This document shows positions 25,572 to 35,234 of a stretch of DNA of 36,143 nt, piece after piece. The position numbers and the translations under genes are program-made. Location: positions 1 through 36,143 of the forward strand of contig DASTAW010000051.1 of NCBI GenBank assembly GCA_035712365.1. Reading direction: 5' to 3'. This DNA is from Terriglobia bacterium. GTDB lineage: Bacteria > Acidobacteriota > Terriglobia > UBA7540. How positions within the stretch are numbered: the stretch's first letter is position 1; every line of letters begins with the position of its first letter. The notes beneath the pieces were generated by a model that was given only the letters and a program-made list of their open reading frames with translations, was not told the DNA's origin and did not search any database.

Positions 25572-26807
25572 TTATTTTCTGATTCGCCGCCGAAGCATCT
25601 CCAGAGCAAACTGCGAGGAGAGCAGCCGGACGCGTTCGCGGTCGCCCGGAAAATGGAATTCCCGCACCTCTGTCCCGCGATCGTCGGCGACGGCGATAAA
25701 GACCATGCCGGCGGGCTTCGTTTCGGTCCCGCCTCCGGGACCGGCAATTCCGGTGATCCCGATGCCGATGGAAGCATTGGCCTTCCGCCGGATGCCTTCC
25801 GCCAGCGCCTGCGCCACAGGTCTTGACACGGCCCCACAGGCTTCCAGCAGCTTCGGTGATACACCTGCAAATTTGGTCTTCAGTTCGTTGCTGTAGCAGA
25901 CGGTCCCACCCAGGTAATATTCGGAGCTTCCGGGCACACGCGTGATCCGTTCGCCCAGCAGGCCGCCCGTGCAGCTTTCAGCGGTGGCCAGCGTTTTCTG
26001 CCTCATCACCAGATACATTCCCACCACCTCTTCCAGGGTCTCGCCGCGGGTGGAGAAAACATGATCGCCCAGTACAGGCTCGATCTTGTCCGTCAGTTCG
26101 TCCAGCAGGGCGTCCGCTTCCTGCGGCGTGGCCGCGTGGGCGCTGAGATGCACTTCGATGGCGCCGCCGGTGGAGAGGATGGTGGTGGAAACATTGCTGT
26201 AGGGCTTGTAGAGCGGCGCGATGCGCTCGTCCACTTCGGATTCCGGCAGCCCGGCCACTTTGATGACGCGGGTGCGAATCGGAATGCCGGGCACGCGGTT
26301 CCTGAGGCGTGGCACGCACTGCTCGTCGAACATCGCCTCCATCTCGGGCGGCGGTCCCGGTAGCATCACGATGATTTTGCTGCCATGCTCAATCCAGATT
26401 CCCGGCGCCGTGCCGTTTTTGTTGGGAAGCCATTCGGCGCCTTCCGGCACGAGGGCCTGGCGCGCGTTATTGGCCGGCATCCGGCGGCCCGTGCGCGCAT
26501 AGCGCGCGGCGATGCGCTCGATGATTTCAGGGACTTCGCGAAGCGTGAGACCGAGTACGTTTGCAACCACCTCGCGGTTGACGTCGTCCTCGGTGGGACC
26601 GATGCCGCCCATGAGGATGATCAACTCACTGCGGTCGAGCGCCGTGCGGAAGACAGAGCCTAGCCGTCCGGCGTCGTCCCCCACGACGGTTTTGAACCGG
26701 ACTTCGATGCCCAGCGAATTCAGCTTGCCGGTGAGATAGAGTGAGTTTGTGTCATGGCGGTGAGGCGTGAGAAGTTCCGAGCCGACGGCGATGATTTCTG
26801 CGTCCAT
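25572..26807 (-). CDS. cinA: CinA: MoCF-like domain fused to nicotinamide-nucleotide amidase
   Basis: The 411-residue protein has two domains. The N-terminal half (1-170) is the molybdopterin-binding-like fold (IIAVGSELLTPHRHDTNSLYL, then LMGGIGPTEDDVNREV), associated with ADP-ribose pyrophosphatase activity in CinA. The C-terminal half (about 250-411) is the PncC-type NMN deamidase with the serine motif TAESCTGGLLGERIT, GGTVCYSNELKTKFAGV and GITGIAGPGGGTETKPAG. Together they recycle pyridine nucleotides. MDAEIIAVGSE is the normal start; the ribosome site is weak. It lies 84 bases after the NHL gene in the long minus-strand run. Confidence 0.94.
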   Translation of the reverse strand: MDAEIIAVGSELLTPHRHDTNSLYLTGKLNSLGIEVRFKTVVGDDAGRLGSVFRTALDRSELIILMGGIGPTEDDVNREVVANVLGLTLREVPEIIERIAARYARTGRRMPANNARQALVPEGAEWLPNKNGTAPGIWIEHGSKIIVMLPGPPPEMEAMFDEQCVPRLRNRVPGIPIRTRVIKVAGLPESEVDERIAPLYKPYSNVSTTILSTGGAIEVHLSAHAATPQEADALLDELTDKIEPVLGDHVFSTRGETLEEVVGMYLVMRQKTLATAESCTGGLLGERITRVPGSSEYYLGGTVCYSNELKTKFAGVSPKLLEACGAVSRPVAQALAEGIRRKANASIGIGITGIAGPGGGTETKPAGMVFIAVADDRGTEVREFHFPGDRERVRLLSSQFALEMLRRRIRK

Positions 26808-26891
26808 TCTGGATTAGCGATGAGCAGCCGGAAGTATTCGAAGGTCCGTCCGCGCCAGTGCCCGACGGGGGGCCACGCCGGGTTGTCCTTG

Positions 26892-27980
26892 TCACTTCCC
26901 ACTTGACTTCAGCAAAGGCAGGCCTTCAATTCCCATGAACAACTCCACCAGAGAGCTGTGGGTCGCCACAACCATGCTGCGGCGCGGCGAAAACGCCAGC
27001 CCCACGATGTTGTATCCGGAGACGCACAGCTCGGCTTTTCCCTCTGGCGTGATCCGCGCAACTCCTCTCTGCCCGGAAAGGGAAGCTGCCACGTAGAGAT
27101 TGCCCGCGGCGTCAAACGCCATTCCCTGCGGGCGGCCCAGCCCGCGATAAAAGCGTTTGACTGCACCGTGGGGTGAAATGGAGTATACGCTGTCGAAACT
27201 TGAGGTCGTTGGACCGGTGACGTAGAGGTCGCCTTCCGGCCCCATGGCCAGATGATAGGCGGAAACGCTCGGCTCGAGAGTTGCGAACACGAAGATCTGG
27301 CGGTCAGGGCTGATCTTGAAAATGGTGCCGGTACGGTCACCCGCATAGAGATTGCCGAGCTGGTCAAAGACCAGTCCCGTTGCCACGCCCATGCCCTCCG
27401 CATAAGTATTGACCTCGGCTTCCGGACTCACCTGATAGATGGTGCCTTCCATGCGGCTCGAGATGTAGAGCATGCCGTCCCGTCCAAAGGCCAGCCCTGT
27501 CGGGTTCAACAGGTCATTCACAAAAGGCTTCACGACATGCTGGCTGGTGATCTTGTAGACGGAAACCGGGACTTTCTGCCCCCGGCTGCCGCTGAATGTG
27601 GAAAAGATGTTTCCTTCTCCATCGATGGCGGGATTGGCGACAGGGTGCAGCGAGTCGGTGAGAAGTATGCCGACGGCAACCGTCGTCGGAGAAGTCGTGG
27701 CGCTGCCGGTGTCAATGGTAAGTTCACCGCTCACCACGCCCTCGGGTACGCGCACAACCAGTCGGCTGGAAGAACTCAGCAACAGACTGCCGGATTGATC
27801 GCCGAACCGGACGGTGGGACGGTTGTTGCCATTCGATATGAAATCCCTGCCGTGGATGGATATTTCACCCCCGGGAATCGCTGCCTGAGGCGTTACACGT
27901 TCAACCAGAGGTTTGCTTGCAGGTTTGTGGGCCTTGCCCGTCGCGCGGCCGGATTTAGTCCCCTTTTTCCACAAAGTCAT
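26892..27980 (-). CDS. IPT/TIG plus NHL-type beta-propeller protein
   Basis: After a basic N-terminus (WKKGTKSGRATGKAHKPAS), residues 27-105 form an IPT/TIG Ig-like domain (VERVTPQAAIPGGEISIHGRDF). From about 110 to the end, NHL/SMP-30-like blades repeat the pattern 'GLAF...G.LYI', for example NPTGLAFGRDGMLYISS, VATGLVFDQLGNLYAGD and RPQGMAFDAAGNLYVAA. No signal peptide is visible, which is odd for such a protein. The ATG overlaps the pgpA stop (ATGA), so it is coupled to it. The function is unknown; a binding scaffold is likely. Confidence 0.8.
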   Translation of the reverse strand: MTLWKKGTKSGRATGKAHKPASKPLVERVTPQAAIPGGEISIHGRDFISNGNNRPTVRFGDQSGSLLLSSSSRLVVRVPEGVVSGELTIDTGSATTSPTTVAVGILLTDSLHPVANPAIDGEGNIFSTFSGSRGQKVPVSVYKITSQHVVKPFVNDLLNPTGLAFGRDGMLYISSRMEGTIYQVSPEAEVNTYAEGMGVATGLVFDQLGNLYAGDRTGTIFKISPDRQIFVFATLEPSVSAYHLAMGPEGDLYVTGPTTSSFDSVYSISPHGAVKRFYRGLGRPQGMAFDAAGNLYVAASLSGQRGVARITPEGKAELCVSGYNIVGLAFSPRRSMVVATHSSLVELFMGIEGLPLLKSSGK

Positions 27981-28474
27981 CGAATTATGTAACCCAGGAG
28001 CGCCAGCGCCACCAGCGCATAGGCGCCCGCCAGAAGGTCATCTAACATGATACCCCAACCGCCCGGCAAACGCTCTGCCCGGCCGGCCGGAAACGGCTTT
28101 GTAATATCGAAAATCCTGAACAGGCAAAGCCCCGCGAGCAGCCACTTCCACGAGGCATGTGGGACCAGCAGAAACGTCACCATCTGCCCCACCACTTCAT
28201 CAATCACCACGTGCGACGGGTCTGTGCAGCCAAAAAATTTCTCGCTCTCGCCAGCCGCCCACACGCCAACAAAAAAAATGAGCGTCGCTGCCCCGATCAG
28301 CGCCGCGTCACGCCATTTGGTCCCGAAGGGGGCCGCATCCAATGCCGCTATGATGCCGACGCCCACCGCTGATCCCACGGTGCCCGGCAGGACGGGAAAA
28401 TAGCCGGCGCCTGCAACCGTCGCGATCCAGACCGCCGGCCTGCTCCGCTTTTCAACCGTCGTTGCCTTCGTCAC
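27977..28474 (-). CDS. pgpA: Phosphatidylglycerophosphatase A
   Basis: PgpA removes phosphate from phosphatidylglycerol phosphate to give phosphatidylglycerol in the inner membrane. The 165-residue chain has [18 protein letters not shown], several membrane segments (about 45-68, and a final helix), the catalytic acidic motif [25 protein letters not shown] and a final [11 protein letters not shown] chose the GTG at 28474, which starts inside yacG with a 23-base overlap; a longer frame back to 28567 has no family-like sequence. Its stop overlaps the next start (ATGA). Confidence 0.92.
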   Translation of the reverse strand: MTKATTVEKRSRPAVWIATVAGAGYFPVLPGTVGSAVGVGIIAALDAAPFGTKWRDAALIGAATLIFFVGVWAAGESEKFFGCTDPSHVVIDEVVGQMVTFLLVPHASWKWLLAGLCLFRIFDITKPFPAGRAERLPGGWGIMLDDLLAGAYALVALALLGYIIR

Positions 28475-28629
28475 TGTTGTCCTCTGCGACGGGCTCAGGA
28501 CGGTCCTGCTTTCCGCTCGCGGTGTCTGGGACCCGGTACCGTCCCTCCAGCCAGTTGTCCAGGTCAATGAGTTTGCAGCGCTCGCTGCAGAAAGGCCGGA
28601 AAGGGTTTCCTGCGTATGGGACTTCCTTT

Positions 28630-30081
<1,452 letters not shown>

Positions 30082-30148
30082 AAACGCTTTTGTTACCCCC
30101 ACTCCGTTCTGCAACCTTGGAAAAATTTTATCACATCTCGGCCGCGCG

Positions 30149-31267
30149 TCAGGGCCCTGTGGGCGTTCGCTTCCAGATTAGAACATTCCGATCGGTGGTG
30201 GCCGCAATGTAGTTTCCGTCGGGAGAAAAGCACACCGTACTGATCGGAGCCCGGCTTTCGCTGAGCGTCTGCACGGCCCTGCCGTCATCGGCGGACCAGA
30301 CCCGCACGGTCTGGTCTTCCCCGCCAGACACCACCCAGCGAGCGTCCGGCGAAAATTCCGTCCAGCGCACGGGACCCTTGTGGCCGGAGAGCGTTCGCAG
30401 CAGTTTCCAATCCGGGACAGACCAGATCCTGACTTCACCGTCTTCGCTCGCGGTCACGAGCCGCGTGCTGTCCGCTGAAAAGCGCATGCTCAGCACGGTG
30501 TCCTGGAATCCAGCCAGCACATCCACAAACTTCTGCTCGCTCAGCCGCACTATAATTGGATTTGGCGAGCCGCCGCCGGCAATCTGCGCCAGCAGCAGCC
30601 AGTGGCCGTCAGGAGAAAAGGTGTAGAGGTGCGGCTCTCGCGTCAGTTCCGGGACCTTCACCTCCACCGCCTTGCTGCTGGCCGGACTCCAGAGAATAAA
30701 CGAACTGTCTTTGTACATCCCGAGATATTTAATGGAGGGAAAATAGCGGGGACGCCCGAAGCCTCCGCTGGACCCGAAAGTGAAAGCCTTCCCGTCCAGC
30801 GCGTCCTGCTGAACGTTCCATCGGAATCCCATCAGGGGCGTGGGATAGTCTTCCCCTTTCTTCGCGTGGACAATGCCGGTGCCAAGCAGAAACAGCGTGT
30901 TTGCGTCCAGGAAATTTGCCGACTGAATTTCCAGGTCGCGGAGGTCCTTCATCGCGGGATGCAGGACCTTCCCGATGCTGATGTTTCCTCCGGCCAGATT
31001 TTCCACCACGATCTTATCCTGGTTGACCAGGGCAAGCGCCGAACCGTCAGGCGAAAACGCCCCCGCAGGGGAGGCGTTCAGCGTAAGATGCCCTTCCACG
31101 TTGCCGACGTTGACCCACACGTAATTTTCCGGGGACGACGGCACCATCTCAACCTGGCCGCCCCGTGGCCCGGCGCGTAGCTCCGATCTACCGGCGAGAA
31201 GGCACGACATGGACAGAACGGCGGCGCAAGCCAGGATTCTGGATGGGGTACGATGCGCGGCGCTCAA
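30149..31267 (-). CDS. Secreted WD40-repeat protein
   Basis: The product (372 residues) has a hydrophobic N-terminal export segment (RILACAAVLSMSCLLAG). WD40-like blades are clear in the second half: MRFSADSTRLVTASEDGEVRIW, TEFSPDARWVVSGGEDQTVRVW and VCFSPDGNYIAATTDRNVLIW; weaker blades precede them. It probably forms a periplasmic beta-propeller for binding. The start is a TTG that overlaps the NUDIX stop by three bases, so the two genes are coupled. The function is unknown. Confidence 0.82.
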   Translation of the reverse strand: MSAAHRTPSRILACAAVLSMSCLLAGRSELRAGPRGGQVEMVPSSPENYVWVNVGNVEGHLTLNASPAGAFSPDGSALALVNQDKIVVENLAGGNISIGKVLHPAMKDLRDLEIQSANFLDANTLFLLGTGIVHAKKGEDYPTPLMGFRWNVQQDALDGKAFTFGSSGGFGRPRYFPSIKYLGMYKDSSFILWSPASSKAVEVKVPELTREPHLYTFSPDGHWLLLAQIAGGGSPNPIIVRLSEQKFVDVLAGFQDTVLSMRFSADSTRLVTASEDGEVRIWSVPDWKLLRTLSGHKGPVRWTEFSPDARWVVSGGEDQTVRVWSADDGRAVQTLSESRAPISTVCFSPDGNYIAATTDRNVLIWKRTPTGP

Positions 31268-31668
31268 ACGACGGCTCCTGCCGCAATCTGTTCAACCAGC
31301 TCGCGGTCAGCCTCAAGAAAATCGTATCCGGTCAGTTTCCGGCGCGGGACCCATTCGATGGATTCGAATACCCGGTTGGCTACGTCTTGCTGGAAGGCGT
31401 CAACGCGGAAGAAAACGACCTCGACGTAGCGGTCAGAATAGCGATGGCGCAGGCGGTACACTTCCTCTCCGATTGTGGCCTCAATCCCCAGCTCCTCGCG
31501 CAATTCGCGCTCGAGGGAGGCTTCCAATCCTTCGCTGTCCTCCACCTTGCCGCCCGGGAATTCCCATTGCAGGCCGTAAGGACCGGTGCGGCGCCGCTGG
31601 CAAATCAGGATTTCCTCGCCGCGCACGATAATCCCCGCCGTCACCAGAATGGGCTTTCGACCGCTCAT
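31264..31668 (-). CDS. MutT-like NUDIX hydrolase
   Basis: The 134-residue protein contains an exact NUDIX box: Gly40, Glu46, then REL.EELGI (54-62), in GGKVEDSEGLEASLERE and RELREELGIEA. ILICQRRRTGPYGLQWEFPGG before the box and RYVEVVFFRV after it point to the MutT/8-oxo-dGTPase group, which cleans the nucleotide pool. The ATG at 31668 is the family-like start; upstream frame to 31926 is GC-rich non-coding sequence. It is the first gene of the minus-strand run and is divergent from dodecin. Confidence 0.92.
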   Translation of the reverse strand: MSGRKPILVTAGIIVRGEEILICQRRRTGPYGLQWEFPGGKVEDSEGLEASLERELREELGIEATIGEEVYRLRHRYSDRYVEVVFFRVDAFQQDVANRVFESIEWVPRRKLTGYDFLEADRELVEQIAAGAVV

Positions 31669-31903
31669 GAAAAAATTCCATTCTACAATCGAACCATCAT
31701 AGACTGAGATGCGCAGCCGCCGCCACCCGCTGGGCCCGCGAATGCAGCTTCGTCTTGTGTAGCGCCGGGCCCGCCGGGGCGGGGCCGGCATGCTATACAC
31801 CCGCGCGGAGGCAATCCTGTATACTTCCTTCTTACGGGGGCCAAATCCTGAATTCGAATTTCCGAAACTGTTACGCTGCATCGCGGAAAGGAGATGTTGC
31901 ACC

Positions 31904-32110
31904 ATGTCAGGCGTATACAAAATCACCGAACTGGTTGGAACTTCACCCGTCAGTTATGCCGAAGCTACCAAAGCCGCCGTCGCCGAAGCTGCCAGGACCG
32001 TCCGCCACATGGACTGGCTTGAAGTGGTCGGCCAGAGCGCCAGGATCAAAGACGGCAAGATCGAGGAGTTTCAGGTGAAAGTCAAGATCGGATTTAAGGT
32101 CGAGCGCTAA
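31904..32110 (+). CDS. Dodecin (flavin-storage protein)
   Basis: The 68-residue protein is a typical dodecin, a dodecameric sequestering protein for flavins in the cytoplasm. Visible are VYKITELVGTSPVSYAEA, AVAEAARTVRHMDWLEVVGQ and GKIEEFQVKVKIGFKVE. The central Trp stacks on the flavin in the family. The ribosome site AAGGAG (31888-31893) fixes the start. It is alone before two small genes on the same strand, and a stem-loop follows its stop. Confidence 0.96.
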   Translation: MSGVYKITELVGTSPVSYAEATKAAVAEAARTVRHMDWLEVVGQSARIKDGKIEEFQVKVKIGFKVER

Positions 32111-32116
32111 CCTCGC

Positions 32117-32153
32117 CAATCTGCCTGGTGCTTGAACGCGCGGAGGCAGATTG
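32117..32153 (+). terminator. Stem-loop after dodecin
   Basis: CAATCTGCCT (32117-32126) pairs perfectly with AGGCAGATTG (32144-32153) around a 17-base loop, starting six bases after the dodecin stop. No T-run follows, so it may be a transcript-stabilising or Rho-assisted hairpin and not a classic terminator. Confidence 0.5.
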
Positions 32154-32437
32154 AAAATGGAATTAACCGGCCGTTCAAAATTACCTGTCCCGCGAGTAAC
32201 AACTCTCACTTCGATGCTGCGTCGGCGCTCCAGGTGCGCCTGCGGAGGACCATAACCTGTGCCAGGCTTACCTCAGCGATTTACCGGCAGGTGTGCGAAT
32301 CCTGTGTGCCTTGGCACGCCGTTTGCTGTAGGTGATTACGTCTGCGGAATTCGAGGTGCGGGGCGTTGCCTTCTGCCCGTTGGGCATCACACGGCCCAGG
32401 GCACAATCCAAACTTCGCGTAGCGTAAGGAGTTTTTT
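32154..32437. other. Hairpin-rich leader before microprotein 1
   Basis: No gene is recognised in this spacer. Short hairpins are dense: GGCGC/GCGCC (32224-32240), GTGCC-TT-GGCAC (32306-32317) and TGCCC-GTT-GGGCA (32374-32386). This could be a structured 5' region of the small gene that starts at 32438, but the stems are short enough to be chance in GC-rich DNA. Confidence 0.3.
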
Positions 32438-32584
32438 ATGTTCCCGCGAACCGAAATTTTTGAAACAAAGATTTACCGCCGCGAAAGGGACCAAGACGTC
32501 CTTTGCCGTTTGACCTACGAAGTGACGCCCTTTCGGGACGGTTTGATGCGATGGTTCCTGGTCGCCATCAAGGAACTCGAATAG
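32438..32584 (+). CDS. 48-residue microprotein, copy 1 (novel paralogous pair)
   Basis: I do not recognise this family. An ATG follows a perfect AAGGAG (32426-32431) with six bases of spacing. The product includes ETKIYRRERDQDVLCRLTYE, then VTPFRDGLMRWFLVAIKELE. It has no signal peptide or membrane span. The middle is strongly basic, with one conserved Cys, and alternating polar/hydrophobic residues suggest a small beta-sheet ending in an amphipathic strand or helix. The gene at 33014 encodes the same protein with 36 of 48 identical residues and mostly synonymous or conservative changes, so both are very likely translated. The gene lies between dodecin and a zinc dehydrogenase. Confidence 0.75.
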   Translation: MFPRTEIFETKIYRRERDQDVLCRLTYEVTPFRDGLMRWFLVAIKELE

Positions 32585-33013
32585 CGTGGGGCGATCAGCG
32601 GACAGGCTGCAATGTTTTCGCCGCTGCCGCACGCTGCCAGGCACGCGCCCAAGCTTCTCACCGCCGCCAGGATTTTTCGCCAATCGGAATAGTTCCATCC
32701 CTTACCGCCGTGTCTCAGCCATTGCTCCAGCCGTCCAGCGCCAGCCAACTGACTCCGAATTGTGCATCTGCCGGGGAGCAAGTGTCAGCATTTGGGGACG
32801 GTTTGTGGGCCATATTACTATTAAGTAAATCGTAATAATTAGATTATCCGTTTTCAATTCTGCGAGATGTGTCAAAGGGCGGGACTTTGGCGTGCCGATT
32901 GCTATTAATCATGCCGGACCCTGAATTCGGGGGGCAGGCACTTTGGGATCGGTCCTGAAGTCCTATGCCTGACCAGCAGCCTGCTCCCCGAAACCCGGCA
33001 ATTAGAGGTTTTC
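32585..33013. other. Spacer between the two microprotein genes
   Basis: No gene is recognised in this 429-bp stretch. A clearly AT-rich patch at 32812-32860 could carry the promoter of the second copy, but no good -35/-10 pair stands out. An inverted repeat at 32926-32992 lies just before the second gene. The two genes do not share their flanks, so only the coding parts are conserved. Confidence 0.35.
32926..32992 (+). repeat. Inverted repeat in the leader of microprotein 2
   Basis: TTCGGGGGGCAGGC (32926-32939) pairs with GCCTGCTCCCCGAA (32979-32992), 13 of 14 positions, across a 39-base loop. The second arm ends 21 bases before the ATG and just ahead of the ribosome site, so folding could influence translation of copy 2. 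Confidence 0.55.
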
Positions 33014-33160
33014 ATGAACCCGAAAACCGACATCGTTGAAACCAGGGTTTATCGCCGCGAACGGAACCAAGACGTTCTCTGCCGATTAACTTACCAGGTG
33101 ACGCCATACCGAGAAGGTCTGTTCCGCTGGTTCCTCGTCGCCATCGAGGAACTGGAATAG
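33014..33160 (+). CDS. 48-residue microprotein, copy 2 (novel paralogous pair)
   Basis: This is the paralogue of the gene at 32438. An ATG follows AGAGG (33004-33008). The product includes ETRVYRRERNQDVLCRLTYQ and VTPYREGLFRWFLVAIEELE. Compared with copy 1, 12 residues differ, mostly R/K, E/D, I/V, D/N and F/Y swaps, and 15 of the 36 identical residues use different codons. The core YRRER.QDVLCRLTY and RWFLVAI.ELE are invariant. No known motif is visible. A weak hairpin follows the stop (33163-33188). Confidence 0.78.
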   Translation: MNPKTDIVETRVYRRERNQDVLCRLTYQVTPYREGLFRWFLVAIEELE

Positions 33161-33162
33161 CG

Positions 33163-33188
33163 GAGGCGCCTGAAATCGCCTCGCTTTT
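33163..33188 (+). terminator. Possible terminator after microprotein 2
   Basis: GAGGCG (33163-33168) pairs with CGCCTC (33177-33182) around an 8-base loop and is followed by GCTTTT. It sits two bases after the stop and would separate the gene from the convergent dehydrogenase gene. Confidence 0.5.
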
Positions 33189-33226
33189 CCCGCACGATGC
33201 TCCACCAGATTACGCCACTTCACTTC

Positions 33227-34237
33227 TTACCCCTGCGCCGGGTCTACCCGCAGTACCGCTGAGCCGCGGACCGCGTCATTTTTCAGATGGTCGAGGGCGC
33301 GGTTCGCGTCTCTCAGCGGAAAAACCTCCACCTGAGTTCTGATGGGTATTTCGGCGGCGATGCGCAAAAAATCTTCGCCGTCCTGCCGCGTGTTGTTGGC
33401 CACGCTGCGCACCACGCGTTCCTGGTAAAGCAGGTCGTAGTCAATGGGCGGAGTAGGGCTCATGTGGATTCCCGCCAGCGCCAGCGTTCCGCCCTTTTTC
33501 AGAGCTTTCAGGGCCGCAGGAATAATCTCTCCCGCCGGAGCGAAAATAATCGCCGCATCCAGCTTCACCGGCGGTTCAGCCAGTGCGCCGCCCGCCCACT
33601 CGGCGCCCAGCTCCATGGCCAGTTTCTGGTGCCGCTCGTCGCGCGTCGAGGCATACACCTTGACGCCCCAGTGGCGCGCCACCTGGATGGCCACGTGCGC
33701 CGCCGAGCCAAACCCGTAAAATCCCAAATTGCCGCCGCGCTCGATGCCGGAAAGCCGCAGTGACCGGAAGCCGATGATGCCCGCGCACAGCAGCGGCGCT
33801 GCCTGCTCATCGGGAAAGTTTTCGGGAATGGAATAGGTGAACTGCTCGGCTGCAAGCGCGTATTCGGCGTAGCCGCCATCAACCGTGTAGCCGGTGAACT
33901 CAGCGTGGTTGCACAGATTTTCCTTGCCGGCGCGGCAGTACTCACAAGTGCCGTCAGTCCGGTGCAGCCAGGCAATGCCGACGCGCTCGCCAGGTTTGAA
34001 ACGCCCCGCGCGGCTGCCAGCCCGCCGAACCACGCCCACGACCTGGTGCCCGGGAATCACCGGCATCTTCCGCTGCGGCAGTTCGCCTTCAACCACGTGC
34101 AGGTCGGTCCGGCAAACCCCGCACGCAGAAACCTGCACCAGCAGTTCGTCCTCCGCCGGCTCGGGCATCGCCACGTCGGCGAGCACGAGCGGACGGCTTT
34201 CGATTTTTCCCGTCGAGTTCAGCACGCACGCCTTCAT
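33227..34237 (-). CDS. Zinc-dependent alcohol dehydrogenase (MDR family)
   Basis: The 336-residue enzyme belongs to the medium-chain dehydrogenases that oxidise alcohols with NAD(P). Catalytic zinc ligands are visible: Cys39 in [11 protein letters not shown], His64 in PGHQVVG and Cys151 in LLCAGIIGF. The NAD-binding loop is [10 protein letters not shown] (172-181). The structural zinc site has only Cys98, Cys101 and Cys109 ([12 protein letters not shown]); the fourth position (95) is Asp. [11 protein letters not shown] is typical of the AdhP-like subgroup. The gene is followed by no partner and is convergent with the microprotein genes. Confidence 0.9.
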   Translation of the reverse strand: MKACVLNSTGKIESRPLVLADVAMPEPAEDELLVQVSACGVCRTDLHVVEGELPQRKMPVIPGHQVVGVVRRAGSRAGRFKPGERVGIAWLHRTDGTCEYCRAGKENLCNHAEFTGYTVDGGYAEYALAAEQFTYSIPENFPDEQAAPLLCAGIIGFRSLRLSGIERGGNLGFYGFGSAAHVAIQVARHWGVKVYASTRDERHQKLAMELGAEWAGGALAEPPVKLDAAIIFAPAGEIIPAALKALKKGGTLALAGIHMSPTPPIDYDLLYQERVVRSVANNTRQDGEDFLRIAAEIPIRTQVEVFPLRDANRALDHLKNDAVRGSAVLRVDPAQG

Positions 34238-34342
34238 CGCGTCTCCCGCTACTTCCAGTTTATCGCGGATGGATGCAGGAGGAGTCGCAATTTCAGCGTG
34301 CGCACACAGAGTTGCCGGCCGGAATTTACAGCGGCAGAGAGA

Positions 34343-34957
34343 TCAGCGGCTGGCCGTGGGTTGTCCGACGGATTGTCCCTGCTGCATGAGGTTGGTTTTG
34401 AGCTTCAGCTTCTGGCGGGGCTGCAGGGTCACTTGCGTTTCAAACGTCTGGTAGCCCGCAAGTGAGACTTTGATTTCGTGTTTTCCCGGCGTCAGCAGCA
34501 TTCCCTGGCCGGGCCCGTCGAACTGGTCGACGTGTCCTACAAACTGCTTGTCCACAAACACAGCCGCGCGTTTCGGATGTCCGGAGATTTTCACCACCGC
34601 CGTCTGGGTCCCGTACTGGGCAGAGAGATCTTTCTGCATGGCAACCGCCACGATCTGTTTTTGGCCCGGCTCCAGGTTCACTTCCTGGGTAAAGTTCTGG
34701 TAACCATCCTGGCGGACCTCGACCTGATGTTTCCCCGGCAGCAGCAGGATTTTCTTGGATCCCTTCAGCTCCTTCATGTAGCCGACGTATTGGCCGTCAA
34801 TCCACACGCCGGAGCTTTTGGCCGGCTTGTTGGCCGCTTCCAGTTCGATTTGTCCTAAAATCTCGTTCTTTGCCTGAAGTCGCCCGCCCATAAGCATCGG
34901 GGCAAGGACCACGAGACAGGGAACCAATACCTTGACCAGCTTTATTGAAAGCTTCAC
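34343..34957 (-). CDS. Secreted protein with two PEGA domains
   Basis: The 204-residue product has an N-terminal signal segment (KVLVPCLVVLAPMLMGGRLQA) and two PEGA-type beta domains. The first includes GVWIDGQYVGYMKEL, LLLPGKHQVEVRQDGYQNF; the second includes AAVFVDKQFVGHVDQF, LLTPGKHEIKVSLAGYQTF. The PGKH.I.V...GYQ.F pattern is the family mark. PEGA domains are often attached to envelope proteins and their ligand is unknown. The GTG at 34957 is chosen because GGAGGAGG precedes it closely; a TTG at 34978 is less likely. Confidence 0.88.
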   Translation of the reverse strand: MKLSIKLVKVLVPCLVVLAPMLMGGRLQAKNEILGQIELEAANKPAKSSGVWIDGQYVGYMKELKGSKKILLLPGKHQVEVRQDGYQNFTQEVNLEPGQKQIVAVAMQKDLSAQYGTQTAVVKISGHPKRAAVFVDKQFVGHVDQFDGPGQGMLLTPGKHEIKVSLAGYQTFETQVTLQPRQKLKLKTNLMQQGQSVGQPTASR

Positions 34958-35234
34958 AGTCCTCCTCCTTTGGGTCAAAGGACCCGTCTGGCTGATCAGA
35001 GTGCAAGAGACGCGCCAACCTTATCTGTCCGTTTAACTCATTGAAAAGGCGCATGATTTCTGGATTTGGTGGATGTTCTTCGAGGTAAGTTTTACTGCCC
35101 CGCAGGTGAAATTTCCCATAGGGGCTATGCAGGGCAGGCGAGGGGCGGAGCGGGAGGAATCGTCACCGAAGGCGCGAACACTCAGCCTGGAGCTTATGCA
35201 ATCTCGCGCAGCGGAGGGCTATCCCGTCTCCGGT

